Source of the DNA: Pseudomonadota bacterium
Lineage (GTDB): Bacteria; Myxococcota_A; UBA796; CAJQPC01
Assembly (NCBI GenBank): GCA_024228935.1
Contig: JAAESX010000158.1
Location: 1-64,000 of the forward strand
Reading direction: 5' to 3'
DNA length: 64,000 bases
The translations under genes and the position numbers were made by a program. This document shows, piece by piece, positions 35,716 through 44,370 of this stretch (position 1 is the first letter of the stretch; each line of letters opens with the position of its first letter). A model generated the notes under the pieces. The model was not told the DNA's origin and ran no database searches. It saw nothing but the letters and a program-made list of their open reading frames with translations.

Positions 35716-36222
35716 CTACGGCTCGATGTCTTCCGGGTTCTCGCCGGGCATGTGGAACGCAAAGAACCCGGCGTGGTCGTTGTCCGGGTCCAGCTTTCCG
35801 GCCTTGTCGAAGTGGAGCTGGGCTTCCTTGAGCAGGGCCTTGAAGACCTCGGGGTCGCCGAAGACGACCTCGTCGGACTCCGCTCGACGCCGCAGCAGCT
35901 CGGCGAGCTGGTTGTGCGCCAGCGACAGCATCACGTTTTCGGGCACGTCTTCGACCCAGTGACCTCCGGCGAGGAGCACCCTGAGCGCTTCGCGCGTCTG
36001 CGCCTCGGCCTCGTCCAGCTTGCCCATCTCGAGCTGGATGCGCCCGAGCTCCAGGCGGGGCTCGGCCAGACGCGGCTCGCCCTTCAGCACCTTGTTGAGC
36101 AGCTCGATCGCGCGGTCCACGTCGCCACGGCGCCGGACCTCGAGGGCCGTGAGGAACAGCGTCGCCAGATCCTCGAGGTGGGTGTCGGTGGGGGCGTCGG
36201 TGTTCGGACGGTCATCGCTCAT
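35716..36222 (-). CDS. Cytoplasmic TPR protein
   Basis: 168 residues. Tetratricopeptide repeats: LFLTALEVRRRGDVDRAIELL, then PRLELGRIQLEMGKLDEAEAQ, then a longer unit around HNQLAELLRRRAE and AQLHFDKAGKLDPDND. No signal peptide. It is the last gene of the eight-gene minus-strand array that begins with the REC-kinase at 47297, ten bases after the zinc-ribbon TPR gene. A scaffold or adaptor for the upstream kinases is a reasonable guess. Confidence 0.75.
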   Translation of the reverse strand: MSDDRPNTDAPTDTHLEDLATLFLTALEVRRRGDVDRAIELLNKVLKGEPRLAEPRLELGRIQLEMGKLDEAEAQTREALRVLLAGGHWVEDVPENVMLSLAHNQLAELLRRRAESDEVVFGDPEVFKALLKEAQLHFDKAGKLDPDNDHAGFFAFHMPGENPEDIEP

Positions 36223-36232
36223 GCCGCGCCGT

Positions 36233-36814
36233 CTAGCCGATCCCGTCCCGCAATGCCGCCTCCGCAGCCCGACAACGACCGGCTCGAACCGGGTCCCCTT
36301 CCTGATCCCAGTAGTCGGCGAGCGAGCCCCGGATCTCCGGATCGAGCGGCAGGATGCCCGCCGCGGTCTCCAGGCAGCAACGCGCGAGAGCGGGCTGGTC
36401 CTGGATCATCGCGATCATGCCGAGGTGGTACCAGGCCAGCCCGAACCAGGGCTCGCGCGAGGCGACCTCGGAGAAGCGCACACGAGCTCCCTCGATGTCG
36501 CCCTCGGACACACGCTCCAGGGCGTCCGAGAACAGACGACGCACCTCCTCGAACCGACCCTGCGCCCAGGGCTGGCCTTCGAACGAGGACACGTCGAACC
36601 AGAACGGCCGGACGCGGTCGCAGCCATGGCAGCGGACACGCCAGCGCTCGCGGGTCGCGCTGACGAGCGCGTGGTCGAGCTGCTCGAACCGCCCACCGCA
36701 AGGGCAGCGCTGCGAGTGGACGAACACGAGCTCCTGGGGCCACGAGGTGACCGCGATGGCGTCTGTGGCGCGCAGTCCGCGCTCGACGACGAGAGGCCAG
36801 TCGCTCAGCTCCAT
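36233..36814 (-). CDS. Zinc-ribbon plus TPR-like protein
   Basis: 193 residues. The N-terminal half holds CPCGG (after HSQR) and, about 30 residues later, CHGCDR, a four-Cys zinc-ribbon pattern. The C-terminal half is helical and TPR-like: DALERVSEGDIEGARVRFSEV, then WYHLGMIAMIQDQPALARCCL. Probably a cytoplasmic adaptor. It overlaps the upstream histidine kinase by ten bases, so it is coupled to it. Confidence 0.7.
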   Translation of the reverse strand: MELSDWPLVVERGLRATDAIAVTSWPQELVFVHSQRCPCGGRFEQLDHALVSATRERWRVRCHGCDRVRPFWFDVSSFEGQPWAQGRFEEVRRLFSDALERVSEGDIEGARVRFSEVASREPWFGLAWYHLGMIAMIQDQPALARCCLETAAGILPLDPEIRGSLADYWDQEGDPVRAGRCRAAEAALRDGIG

Positions 36815-37479
36815 GCCGGGAGGACTACCCGGACGAGCGTCCCGTGGCCCGTGGTGTCCAGCCCCAGATCTCCGCCGCAGGACTGCACCAGCTCGCGCGA
36901 GATGGCCAGCCCGAGGCCCGTGCCCTTGCCGGGCTCCTTCGTCGTGAAGAACGGCTCGAAGACGCGCTCGGCGATCTCGGCGGGGATGCCGGGCCCGTCG
37001 TCCTCGATCTCGATGACCACCTGGTCGCCGTCCCGGTGATTCCGCACGACCACCCGTGAGCCGCACGCGTCGATGGCGTTGTTGATCACGTTGACCAGGG
37101 CCTGCATCAGGGCGACCCGATCCCCACGCGCTGCCCCGAGCGTGAAGTCGCGCTCGACCTCGACGGTGGCCGCTCGACGGGTGGCCCGATGCCGGAGCAG
37201 GGCCACCGCCTGGTCGATGACGGCGCCCGTGTCGACGGGCTCGTTGACGTTCTCGGTGCGGCGGGCGTACGTGCCGACGCCCTCGACCAGCTCGCCGAGC
37301 AGGTCCGCCTGCGCCAGGAGCTCGGCCAGCAGCGGAGCGTGTTCTCCATCGAGCTTCGCGCCGAGGAGCTGCACCAGGGAGCGCAGCGCGAACAACGGCT
37401 GCCGCAGCTCATGCGTGAGCGTCGCGGTCAACAGCCCCAGCTCGGCCAGGCGCGCGGTGTCGTCGAGGCGGTCACTCAC
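36805..37479 (-). CDS. Soluble sensor-less histidine kinase
   Basis: 224 residues, just the catalytic core. HisKA with His23 in LTATLTHELRQPLFALRSL, then an HATPase domain with N-box NVINNAIDA, G1 DDGPGIP, F-box FEPFFTTK and G2 GKGTGLGL. No membrane helix or sensor domain, so input must come through partners. GTG 37479 overlaps the stop of the giant lipoprotein gene by eight bases. No response-regulator gene is adjacent; the REC domain at the head of the same array (46125-47297) is a candidate partner. Confidence 0.88.
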   Translation of the reverse strand: MSDRLDDTARLAELGLLTATLTHELRQPLFALRSLVQLLGAKLDGEHAPLLAELLAQADLLGELVEGVGTYARRTENVNEPVDTGAVIDQAVALLRHRATRRAATVEVERDFTLGAARGDRVALMQALVNVINNAIDACGSRVVVRNHRDGDQVVIEIEDDGPGIPAEIAERVFEPFFTTKEPGKGTGLGLAISRELVQSCGGDLGLDTTGHGTLVRVVLPAWS

Positions 37480-40400
37480 TCGGCGCCCCGTAGTGTTCGA
37501 CGACCCGGACGTCGAGCGAGCAGGCGTCCGAGACGTTCGTGCTGCCGTCGATCGCAGAGACCTCGACCGTGTACACACCTGCCGCGACGACGAACCCATC
37601 GTCGCCGGTTCCGTCCCAGACGACGATGTCGCTGCTGCTCGTGGCGGCCACCCAGCTGTTGCGGACCGCGGTGGCCGAGCTGTCGAAGATCTCGAGCAGC
37701 CACCAGGTCGGGATGGCGTCGGCGGTCGCGGTCACGTCCAGGTCGTGGACCTCGTCCCCCACCCCGGCGTTGCCGTCGGGGGTGATGGTGGTGTCCGCCG
37801 TGCACGACTGCATGCTCGCGCCGGACGCGCCGACGTCCCCGAACAGCGAGATGAAGTCGGCGTTGGTGCCGTCGAAGGCGCCGTCCAGCTTGTTGCCGGC
37901 CTCGTCGCGAATCTCCTTGCTGACGGTGAGCGCCCAGGCGCCGCCCGCCGCGTCGCCTTCCTCGTCGAGCGTGACGGTAAGCGTGTCCCCGCTCACCGCG
38001 GTGGTCAGGGACGCTTCCCCGTCGGGCCCATCGACGGACACAAGCGTGTCGTGGTCGACCGACGCCAGCAGGTCCTCGGAGAACTCGACGGTCACCGTGT
38101 CGAAGAGCTCGCTCGTGTCGCCCATCGGGTCCACCCGGCGGACTCGCGGCCGGCTGGACTCGCCCGTGACGTCGATCGTCACGGCGCCGTACGCCGCGTT
38201 GTCCAGCGTGCCGACGTGGACCGTGGCGGTGCCGTCGTAGCTGGTCGACTGCGCGGACCAGGTCGTCGAGGCCGTGCTCCCCGAGAGCGACACGGTCAGG
38301 CCCTGGGTCGACGAGCTCGCCGTGGACAGGTCGCCCAGATCGGTGCGGGTGTACAGCGTCGTCGTGGTCGGGACGTCGCCCGCACAGTCCTCGGCGGTGA
38401 TGGTGATGGTCGCGTCCGCCGTCGACGAGGAGCCGCCCGCCGTGCGCGTGTCGTCGCTGGTCTCGACGGTCAGCGGGCCCGCGGGCTCGCCTTGCTCGGC
38501 TGCCCAGAGCCGAGCCGTCGTGTGGCTGCCGCACGCGCTGGAGTCGACCACGACGAGCTCGGCGGTGTAGACGCCGGACGCGGTCGTCGAGACGGTCGAC
38601 GTGTCGGTGGTCCCGCGGGTCCAGCCGTCCTGCCCGTCGTGCAGGTGGTAGGCCGACAGCGCCGAGGCGCCGGTGGCCGACGAGCTGAAGTCCGCCGTCA
38701 CCGTGGCCGTGCCGGACAGGATGCACGCGACCGTCTCGCTCGCCGAGTCCAGCTCGAGGACCGCGGTCGGCCCCTCGCTGCAGTCGTCGATGGCGTCCAC
38801 GCGTCGGCTGGAGCCGCTGACCGTGGTGTCGCTCCCGAGCACCCGGTCCTGCAGCCCGGCCGTGTCCCATGTGAGCGTCGTGGTGCCCTCGCCATCGGTG
38901 AAGTCCGTCAGCGTCGAGCTGATGAACAGCCCGGACTCGGACGAGAGCGAGACCGGTCCGGAGAACGACTCGACCGTGTTCCCGTACGCGTCGACCCCGC
39001 GCACCGTCAGCTCCACCTCGACGCCTGTCCAGGCGTAGGGCTCGTCGATGGAGAGGTCCACGAAGGAGAGCTCCGCCGAGAGCACGTCCAGGGCCGTGCT
39101 GCCCAGATCCGTCCCGCCGGCGCTACCTGTGATGGTCGAGCTCCCGCTGACCGTGATGGTGAAGGCGCTGCCGCTGAACGCGCCCGTCCCGTCCAGCGAG
39201 ACCGAGGCCGGGCTGAGCGTTCCGCTCGTATCGCGCAGCTCGACCGCAGGGTTGCCCACGGTGTAGGCGTTTCCGTAGGCATCGCGTCCCTGCAGCGAGA
39301 TCGTGAAGGTCTCCCCCGCCGTGACCGAGGACGGCGCCGTGATCGCCAGCTCGGACAGCGTCGAATTCGTCACGCTGAACACATCGCTCTGGGCGACGAG
39401 GCCCAGCGTCGGAATCTCCAGCTCGAGCGCCGTCGAGAGGGACGCAGTCGTGGTGATGCAGGAGAGCGTGTGCTGGTCCTCGAGCTCGGACGCCCACGTG
39501 CACGCTGCGGTCCCCTGACCGTCGTCGACATCGATCGGGTTGGCCCCGACGGGGTCGAACGACACCCGGTTGCCGAAGGCGTCCTCGGCCCACACATGGA
39601 CCTCGATCTCCTCTCCGGCGGCGACCTCGCTCACGCTGTGCTCGACGATGAGCTCCGCAGGGGCCGCAGGAAGCACCGCGACCGGATCCTCGGTCTCGCC
39701 GGACAGGCCCAGGCCGTCGTACGCCTCGATGTACACCTCGTCGGCCGCGCGCTCCAGGCCGACCAGGCAGAACCGCTCGCCAGCGTCCCACTCGACGACG
39801 CAGTTCAGGCTGCCGACGCCGGACAGCGTGTCGAGGCCGCCCACGTCGTCGCGGAAGTGGATGGGCCGGTCGTAGTCGGCGACCTTGTTCATATACCCGT
39901 CGCGCGCGGTCACCCGGAGCATCAGGTCGGGCTCGCCCGCCACCAGCGACTCGGGGGACGAGTCCGTGGCCCGGACCTGCAGCAGGGCCACCTCGTCCGC
40001 CGCCACCTCGAAGGCGCCAGACTGGCCGGTGGCGCTGCCCGTGACCTGGATCCGCGTGGCATCGCAGTCGGTGTCGGTCGCGCGCAGCAGCGTGATGGGG
40101 GTCGTCGTCGAGCCGACGAAGTCGATCTCGTCGGGGACCACGGGGCCGTGACAGGCCTCGGACAGGTAGAGCCGCGCGCTCGTGTCGGGCAGGGCGCTCC
40201 CCTTGTCGTCGCGCAGGACGAACGTCACGTCGAACGCCTCGCCCGCCGTCGCGGAGAACGTCTGGGTGGGCAGGCTCACGTCGACCGAGTCGAGGTCCCC
40301 CGTCGTGACCGGGATGAAGACCTGGGCCATGTCGATGGGCGAGTCCGGGTCGTCCGGCGAGACCGTCAGCCAGATGTTGGCCGGCTCGGTCGAGCTGACC

Positions 40401-41047
40401 GCGACCCAGCCCTCGCCGTCCGCGAGCGTGCCGATGAGCTCGCCCAGGTCCGCGTCGGGGTCGCCCAGTCCGGTCCCGGCGACCTCGATCGAGGACAGGC
40501 TGACGTCGGCCTCGACCTCGACGGCGACACGCAGATCGTCTCGCACCCGCTCGCCGAGCGGATCCAGCAGCTCGAAGCGCACGACGGCCTGCTCGTGGAC
40601 GTCGTAGGGCCGCGCTTCGAAGTCGATGGACAGGTGGTCCGCGCGGCTGTCCGTGATGGTGAAGCCGCGGGTCACCACCGCCTCGCGCCCGGTCGGCGAC
40701 AGCAAGCGCAGGTCGTAGTTGTCCACCGGCAGCCCTTCAGGGACCCGGGCCTCGATCCGGCTCCAGGACACGAGCTCGACGCCCTCGAGCATCCAGCTGG
40801 CTCCGTCGGCGACGAGCATGACCTGGAAGGCGTCGTCGACCCGCTCGACCCCTCGACTGCTGTCGATGGTCGGCTGGGGGAAGAAGTCCGTCCCCTCGAT
40901 GACGATGTCGGTCGCCTCACCGGTCCAGGCCCAGTCCGGGCTGACCTGCTCGATCTCCGGCTCGCCCCCGTCCAAGACGCAGCCCGACGCAAGCGCTCCG
41001 GACAGAGCGACGGCCAGGCACCACAGTCGGTGGGGCGTACGGGTCAT
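37472..41047 (-). CDS. Giant Ig-repeat surface lipoprotein
   Basis: 1191 residues. Signal peptide RLWCLAVALSGALASGC with lipobox at the Cys. The N-terminal IPT/TIG-like module begins IEQVSPDWAWTGEATDIVIEG. Many beta-sandwich repeats of about 90-100 residues follow; several start with a SVTAGETF / VAAGEEIEVHV phrase and include DAYGN or DAFGN, the hallmark of bacterial Ig-like (invasin-type) repeats. A Big_5-like module (RRVDPMGDTSELFDTVTVEFSEDL) and a FlgD-like Ig module near the end (VVWDGTGDDGFVVAAGVYTVEV) close it. Surface adhesin or structural filament protein is likely. It shares an operon with two-component sensors and a FecR-like protein. ATG 41047. Confidence 0.85.
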   Translation of the reverse strand: MTRTPHRLWCLAVALSGALASGCVLDGGEPEIEQVSPDWAWTGEATDIVIEGTDFFPQPTIDSSRGVERVDDAFQVMLVADGASWMLEGVELVSWSRIEARVPEGLPVDNYDLRLLSPTGREAVVTRGFTITDSRADHLSIDFEARPYDVHEQAVVRFELLDPLGERVRDDLRVAVEVEADVSLSSIEVAGTGLGDPDADLGELIGTLADGEGWVAVSSTEPANIWLTVSPDDPDSPIDMAQVFIPVTTGDLDSVDVSLPTQTFSATAGEAFDVTFVLRDDKGSALPDTSARLYLSEACHGPVVPDEIDFVGSTTTPITLLRATDTDCDATRIQVTGSATGQSGAFEVAADEVALLQVRATDSSPESLVAGEPDLMLRVTARDGYMNKVADYDRPIHFRDDVGGLDTLSGVGSLNCVVEWDAGERFCLVGLERAADEVYIEAYDGLGLSGETEDPVAVLPAAPAELIVEHSVSEVAAGEEIEVHVWAEDAFGNRVSFDPVGANPIDVDDGQGTAACTWASELEDQHTLSCITTTASLSTALELEIPTLGLVAQSDVFSVTNSTLSELAITAPSSVTAGETFTISLQGRDAYGNAYTVGNPAVELRDTSGTLSPASVSLDGTGAFSGSAFTITVSGSSTITGSAGGTDLGSTALDVLSAELSFVDLSIDEPYAWTGVEVELTVRGVDAYGNTVESFSGPVSLSSESGLFISSTLTDFTDGEGTTTLTWDTAGLQDRVLGSDTTVSGSSRRVDAIDDCSEGPTAVLELDSASETVACILSGTATVTADFSSSATGASALSAYHLHDGQDGWTRGTTDTSTVSTTASGVYTAELVVVDSSACGSHTTARLWAAEQGEPAGPLTVETSDDTRTAGGSSSTADATITITAEDCAGDVPTTTTLYTRTDLGDLSTASSSTQGLTVSLSGSTASTTWSAQSTSYDGTATVHVGTLDNAAYGAVTIDVTGESSRPRVRRVDPMGDTSELFDTVTVEFSEDLLASVDHDTLVSVDGPDGEASLTTAVSGDTLTVTLDEEGDAAGGAWALTVSKEIRDEAGNKLDGAFDGTNADFISLFGDVGASGASMQSCTADTTITPDGNAGVGDEVHDLDVTATADAIPTWWLLEIFDSSATAVRNSWVAATSSSDIVVWDGTGDDGFVVAAGVYTVEVSAIDGSTNVSDACSLDVRVVEHYGAPSE

Positions 41048-41076
41048 CGGCGAGCGAGAAGCAGGCTGCCTCCCTG

Positions 41077-43506
41077 TCAATAGACTACTCGAATGCCCAC
41101 GATCGCCACCAGCCCTCCGATCGGTCCGTCGTACTCGGCCGCCGAGGACTGCATCGCCAGGTACCGGGCCTCGCCGTACAGCTCGCCGAACCGCACGCGG
41201 TAGCCGGTGCCCGCGTACAGCTCGGCTCCCGGCCGGTGGACGCCGATGTTCCCCCCGCCCTGCTTGCCGCCGAAGAAGCGCTCGACGCGGTAGGGCGCGA
41301 CGACGACGCCAGCCCCGACCCAGGTGCTCCACAGCCCGCGGGACCAGCGCCGGTGGGCGGTCAGCGCTATGGGCAGGACATCCATCTGGATCTCCATGTC
41401 CCCTGCATCCGAGGTGATGGTCTCGCGGTCCCGGTACCAGTCGACCGCCAGGCGAGCCGACAGCGGGACGCGGATGGGCAGGCGCTGTTCGAGGTCCCCG
41501 CCCAGCACCGGAGCCCGGATCGCTCCCAGGTTGGCGATGCCTCCGACATGCAGCGAAGGAGCGCGCGCCACCGGCTCGGGCTCGAGGCGGAGCGTGACCG
41601 TGGCGTCGAAGGTCCCGTCCGGCGAGGTCACCGACAGCTCGACCTCGCCCGCGCTCAGGCCGGGAGGCGGCGCATAGACGCTGTGCAGGGAGCCGTCCGC
41701 CTGGGGGCGCGGCTCGGTGACCACACCCTCGCTGGCCGTGACGCGGATGGCCTCGTCGGTGACAGGTCGACCCGAGGCGTCCTCGAGCACGATGGTCAGC
41801 CGGGCGGTGTCCCCGGTCCCGGTGAGCAGCACCGGTCGATCCGTCGAGAGCGAGATCCGACGCACGCGGCCCGTGCGGATGGAGATGGGCGCGACGGCGT
41901 GTAGATCCGGGTCGTCCGGCCGGAGCTCGGGACCCAGGGCCCACGGCAGCACGACGGACTGACGGCTGAGCTCGTCCGTGCGCGCCTCGGCGATGGCCGG
42001 TGTCGTCGGCGCCAGGAACGACGCCTGGACGAAGCCCCGGCTGTCCGTCGCCACCTGGGTGGTCGCGTCCTCGACCACGAGCGTCACCATCACACCGGCC
42101 AGCGGGCGGCCCAGCGGATCCAGCGCGCGGGCGGTGACGAGGAGCCCCGAGTCGTCACGCGTGTGTCCGACCAGCAGGGTGGCTGCATGCCCGCTCCCCG
42201 TGGCGTGGTTCCACGCGGCGACGACGGCGTCCTCGGGCTCTTCGAGGACCCCCTTGTAGTCGGCGCGGACGCCCAGATCCTCGCGCTCGAGTCCGGTCAG
42301 CTCGCCGTGACGGGCCAGGAGAGCCAGCCCCTCGGGAGGAAGGCGGTCACCGCTCGCGTCCTCGAGCCAGGCCTGCACCTGGGCGACGGGGAAGTCGCTG
42401 GAGAGCTCCTGGGGCCAGGCTCGCAGGACGATCCGCGCAGGCACGCCCTCCTGGACAGCGACGCGGGAGCTCACGGTGGCGGGCCCCATCCGACAGTCCA
42501 CGCGCAGGTCGAGGAGGATGTCCTCGTCGATCGGCGGGAGCGTCGCGAGCCAACGCCCGGGCTTGATCTCGACGACCGCGAGCTCTCGCCCGCCCGACGC
42601 CTGGCATGTCGGGGCGGCTCCCTTCCAAGGCCCACCGGTCGGCGAGACCCCGGCGAGGTGGAGCGGTGGAAGCGGGGCCCCCGGAACGATGCTGCCCTCG
42701 GGGAGCGCGGCCAGGGAGGGCTCCGGCGCACGAGCCAGGGTGACCTTGCTGTTCTGCACGTTGCCGAGGGTGTCGGTGAGCGTGGCGTCGGCCGTGGTCT
42801 CGCCGGGCCGCACATCGACGACGACGGTGGCCTTGCCGTCCTCGCCCGCGACAGCCGGCCCGTAGCTCCGCCCGTTCATGCGCAGCGAGAGCGTCGCCCC
42901 GGGCTCGGTCTCGACGGTGACGGGCAGGCGAGCGCCGAGCCGGACGACCGTCCACTCGGGCGGAGCGCCGGCCTGCCGCATGTCCCGGACGCCGATGGGA
43001 ACCACGCGCGGGTCGGTGGCCAGGGCCGGACGCCAGCGCACCTCCAGATGGTCCTTCACCCGCTCGATCCCGACGAGCTCCCCCTCTGGAGCGCTGGCAA
43101 CCAGCTGATCGGGCTCCGGCAGGTCGTCTCCGTTCAGGCGGATCCGGATTTCTTCGCCGGCCAGCGCCTCGAGCCGTCCGGGCCCACTCAGTCCCGAGTC
43201 GGGACGATCCGCCACCGGCACCTCGAGCTCGATCGTCTCCGCATCCGCGCGCACGACGAAGCGCATCCGTTCCGCATCGGGCGCGCTTCGCACCCGCACG
43301 TCCCAGACCCCGGGCACACCCGACGGGCGCGTCGCCAGGACCTCGCCGTCCCGACTCCTCACGTCGAGCTCCTCGGGCGTGACGGCCTGGCCCCCGTCGT
43401 GCAGGACCAGGCTCAGCTCCGTGGGCACATCCGCGACCGGCGCGCCGTTCTGGGCGACGAGCAGTCCTTCCGTGGCCAGGGCGAGGCCGAGGAGCGCCAG
43501 GAACAC
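41077..43506 (-). CDS. Secreted Ig-like protein with C-terminal beta-barrel-like domain
   Basis: 809 residues. Signal peptide MFLALLGLALATEGLLVA. Beta modules fill residues 25-630, including invasin-like stretches such as DPLGRPLAGVMVTLVVEDATTQVATDSRGFV and RPVLLTGTGDTARLTIVLEDASGRPV. The last 170 residues alternate hydrophobic and polar residues (LSARLAVDWYRDRE, RVRFGELYGEARYLAM) and end in a terminal aromatic (GIRVVY), the outer-membrane barrel signature. It may export or anchor itself or the giant lipoprotein made from the next gene. GTG 43506 directly abuts the FecR-like gene stop. Confidence 0.75.
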   Translation of the reverse strand: MFLALLGLALATEGLLVAQNGAPVADVPTELSLVLHDGGQAVTPEELDVRSRDGEVLATRPSGVPGVWDVRVRSAPDAERMRFVVRADAETIELEVPVADRPDSGLSGPGRLEALAGEEIRIRLNGDDLPEPDQLVASAPEGELVGIERVKDHLEVRWRPALATDPRVVPIGVRDMRQAGAPPEWTVVRLGARLPVTVETEPGATLSLRMNGRSYGPAVAGEDGKATVVVDVRPGETTADATLTDTLGNVQNSKVTLARAPEPSLAALPEGSIVPGAPLPPLHLAGVSPTGGPWKGAAPTCQASGGRELAVVEIKPGRWLATLPPIDEDILLDLRVDCRMGPATVSSRVAVQEGVPARIVLRAWPQELSSDFPVAQVQAWLEDASGDRLPPEGLALLARHGELTGLEREDLGVRADYKGVLEEPEDAVVAAWNHATGSGHAATLLVGHTRDDSGLLVTARALDPLGRPLAGVMVTLVVEDATTQVATDSRGFVQASFLAPTTPAIAEARTDELSRQSVVLPWALGPELRPDDPDLHAVAPISIRTGRVRRISLSTDRPVLLTGTGDTARLTIVLEDASGRPVTDEAIRVTASEGVVTEPRPQADGSLHSVYAPPPGLSAGEVELSVTSPDGTFDATVTLRLEPEPVARAPSLHVGGIANLGAIRAPVLGGDLEQRLPIRVPLSARLAVDWYRDRETITSDAGDMEIQMDVLPIALTAHRRWSRGLWSTWVGAGVVVAPYRVERFFGGKQGGGNIGVHRPGAELYAGTGYRVRFGELYGEARYLAMQSSAAEYDGPIGGLVAIVGIRVVY

Positions 43507-44361
43507 TCAGGGGCCTCCGACTTGGAAGACCGCCTGGGGGGGGCGCGTGTCGCGCTCAATCCCCCACTCGGTCTCGCGCCGGTTGCCCAGCGGATCGGTG
43601 GCGACCACCCGGAGCTGGTTCTGCCCCTCGCCGAGCGGCACCCGGACGGCGAACGCGCCGGAGGCGTCCGCCAGCACCGCGACCTCCTCGGCGCCTCCGA
43701 GCACGCGCACATTGCTGCCCGGGTCGGTCGTCCCGCGGACCTCGATCTCCTCCTCGCGCGTGGCCGGCTCGGGCCAGCTCACCGCCAGGAGCAGCTCGCG
43801 GTCGGTGTCCGAGAGCCGCACGTCGCCGCCATCCGGCGCCACGACGACGCCACCGGCGCCCAGCGTCTCGACCTCGCCGAACCCGGTCAGCTGAAGCAGA
43901 CCCTCGTCCGCTTCGACCCAGGTCGTGTTCTCGCCGCGGGCGATGACGAAGGTGCCGTCGTCGGTCTGGATCTCGCGGTCGCCGGTCACCACCGCCAGGC
44001 TCGTGTCGCTGGGCCGGACCGTGGCCTCGATCCGTCCACCCTCCAGCTCGATCCGCACCCCGTCCTCGCCTGTGCCCAGGACCCGCAGGCTGGACTCCTC
44101 CTCGACCACGACGTGGCTCTCGGCGCCGAACGACAGGACCGCGATGCCGCCCGCTCCGGCGATGAGCCGGTCGTCTGGAGACAGCGTGACCCCCACCTCG
44201 GCCTGCCCCTCGTCGACGCCCTGGACATGACGCACGTCGCCGTCGACACGCTGGATCGTCAACGGATCCAGCGCTTCATCGCCGAACAGCATGCGGTACC
44301 CGACCAGGCCGACGAGCAGGATCAAGACCGCGACGCCGAGGACCGACACCACGTCGCGCAT
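43507..44361 (-). CDS. FecR-domain signal-anchored protein
   Basis: 284 residues. N-terminal anchor VVSVLGVAVLILLVGLVGY, then a FecR beta-domain (LSPDDRLIAGAGGIAVLSFG, ESSLRVLG, GRIEATVRPSD, VVTGDREIQTDDGTFVIAR). The C-terminal 100 residues form an Ig-like module (VRGTTDPGSNVRVLGG, GEGQNQLRVVATDPLGN). In iron systems FecR passes surface signals to a sigma factor; here no sigma factor is nearby, and it lies instead between a membrane sensor and secreted Ig proteins. Probably a periplasmic sensor or scaffold. ATG 44361. Confidence 0.82.
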   Translation of the reverse strand: MRDVVSVLGVAVLILLVGLVGYRMLFGDEALDPLTIQRVDGDVRHVQGVDEGQAEVGVTLSPDDRLIAGAGGIAVLSFGAESHVVVEEESSLRVLGTGEDGVRIELEGGRIEATVRPSDTSLAVVTGDREIQTDDGTFVIARGENTTWVEADEGLLQLTGFGEVETLGAGGVVVAPDGGDVRLSDTDRELLLAVSWPEPATREEEIEVRGTTDPGSNVRVLGGAEEVAVLADASGAFAVRVPLGEGQNQLRVVATDPLGNRRETEWGIERDTRPPQAVFQVGGP

Positions 44362-44370
44362 ACATCGAGC

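Noticed and set aside
43507..44361. Reading the FecR-like gene as part of a TonB-dependent iron-uptake system
   Set aside because: No ECF sigma factor and no TonB-dependent receptor is adjacent; the following barrel-like protein lacks plug and TonB-box features.
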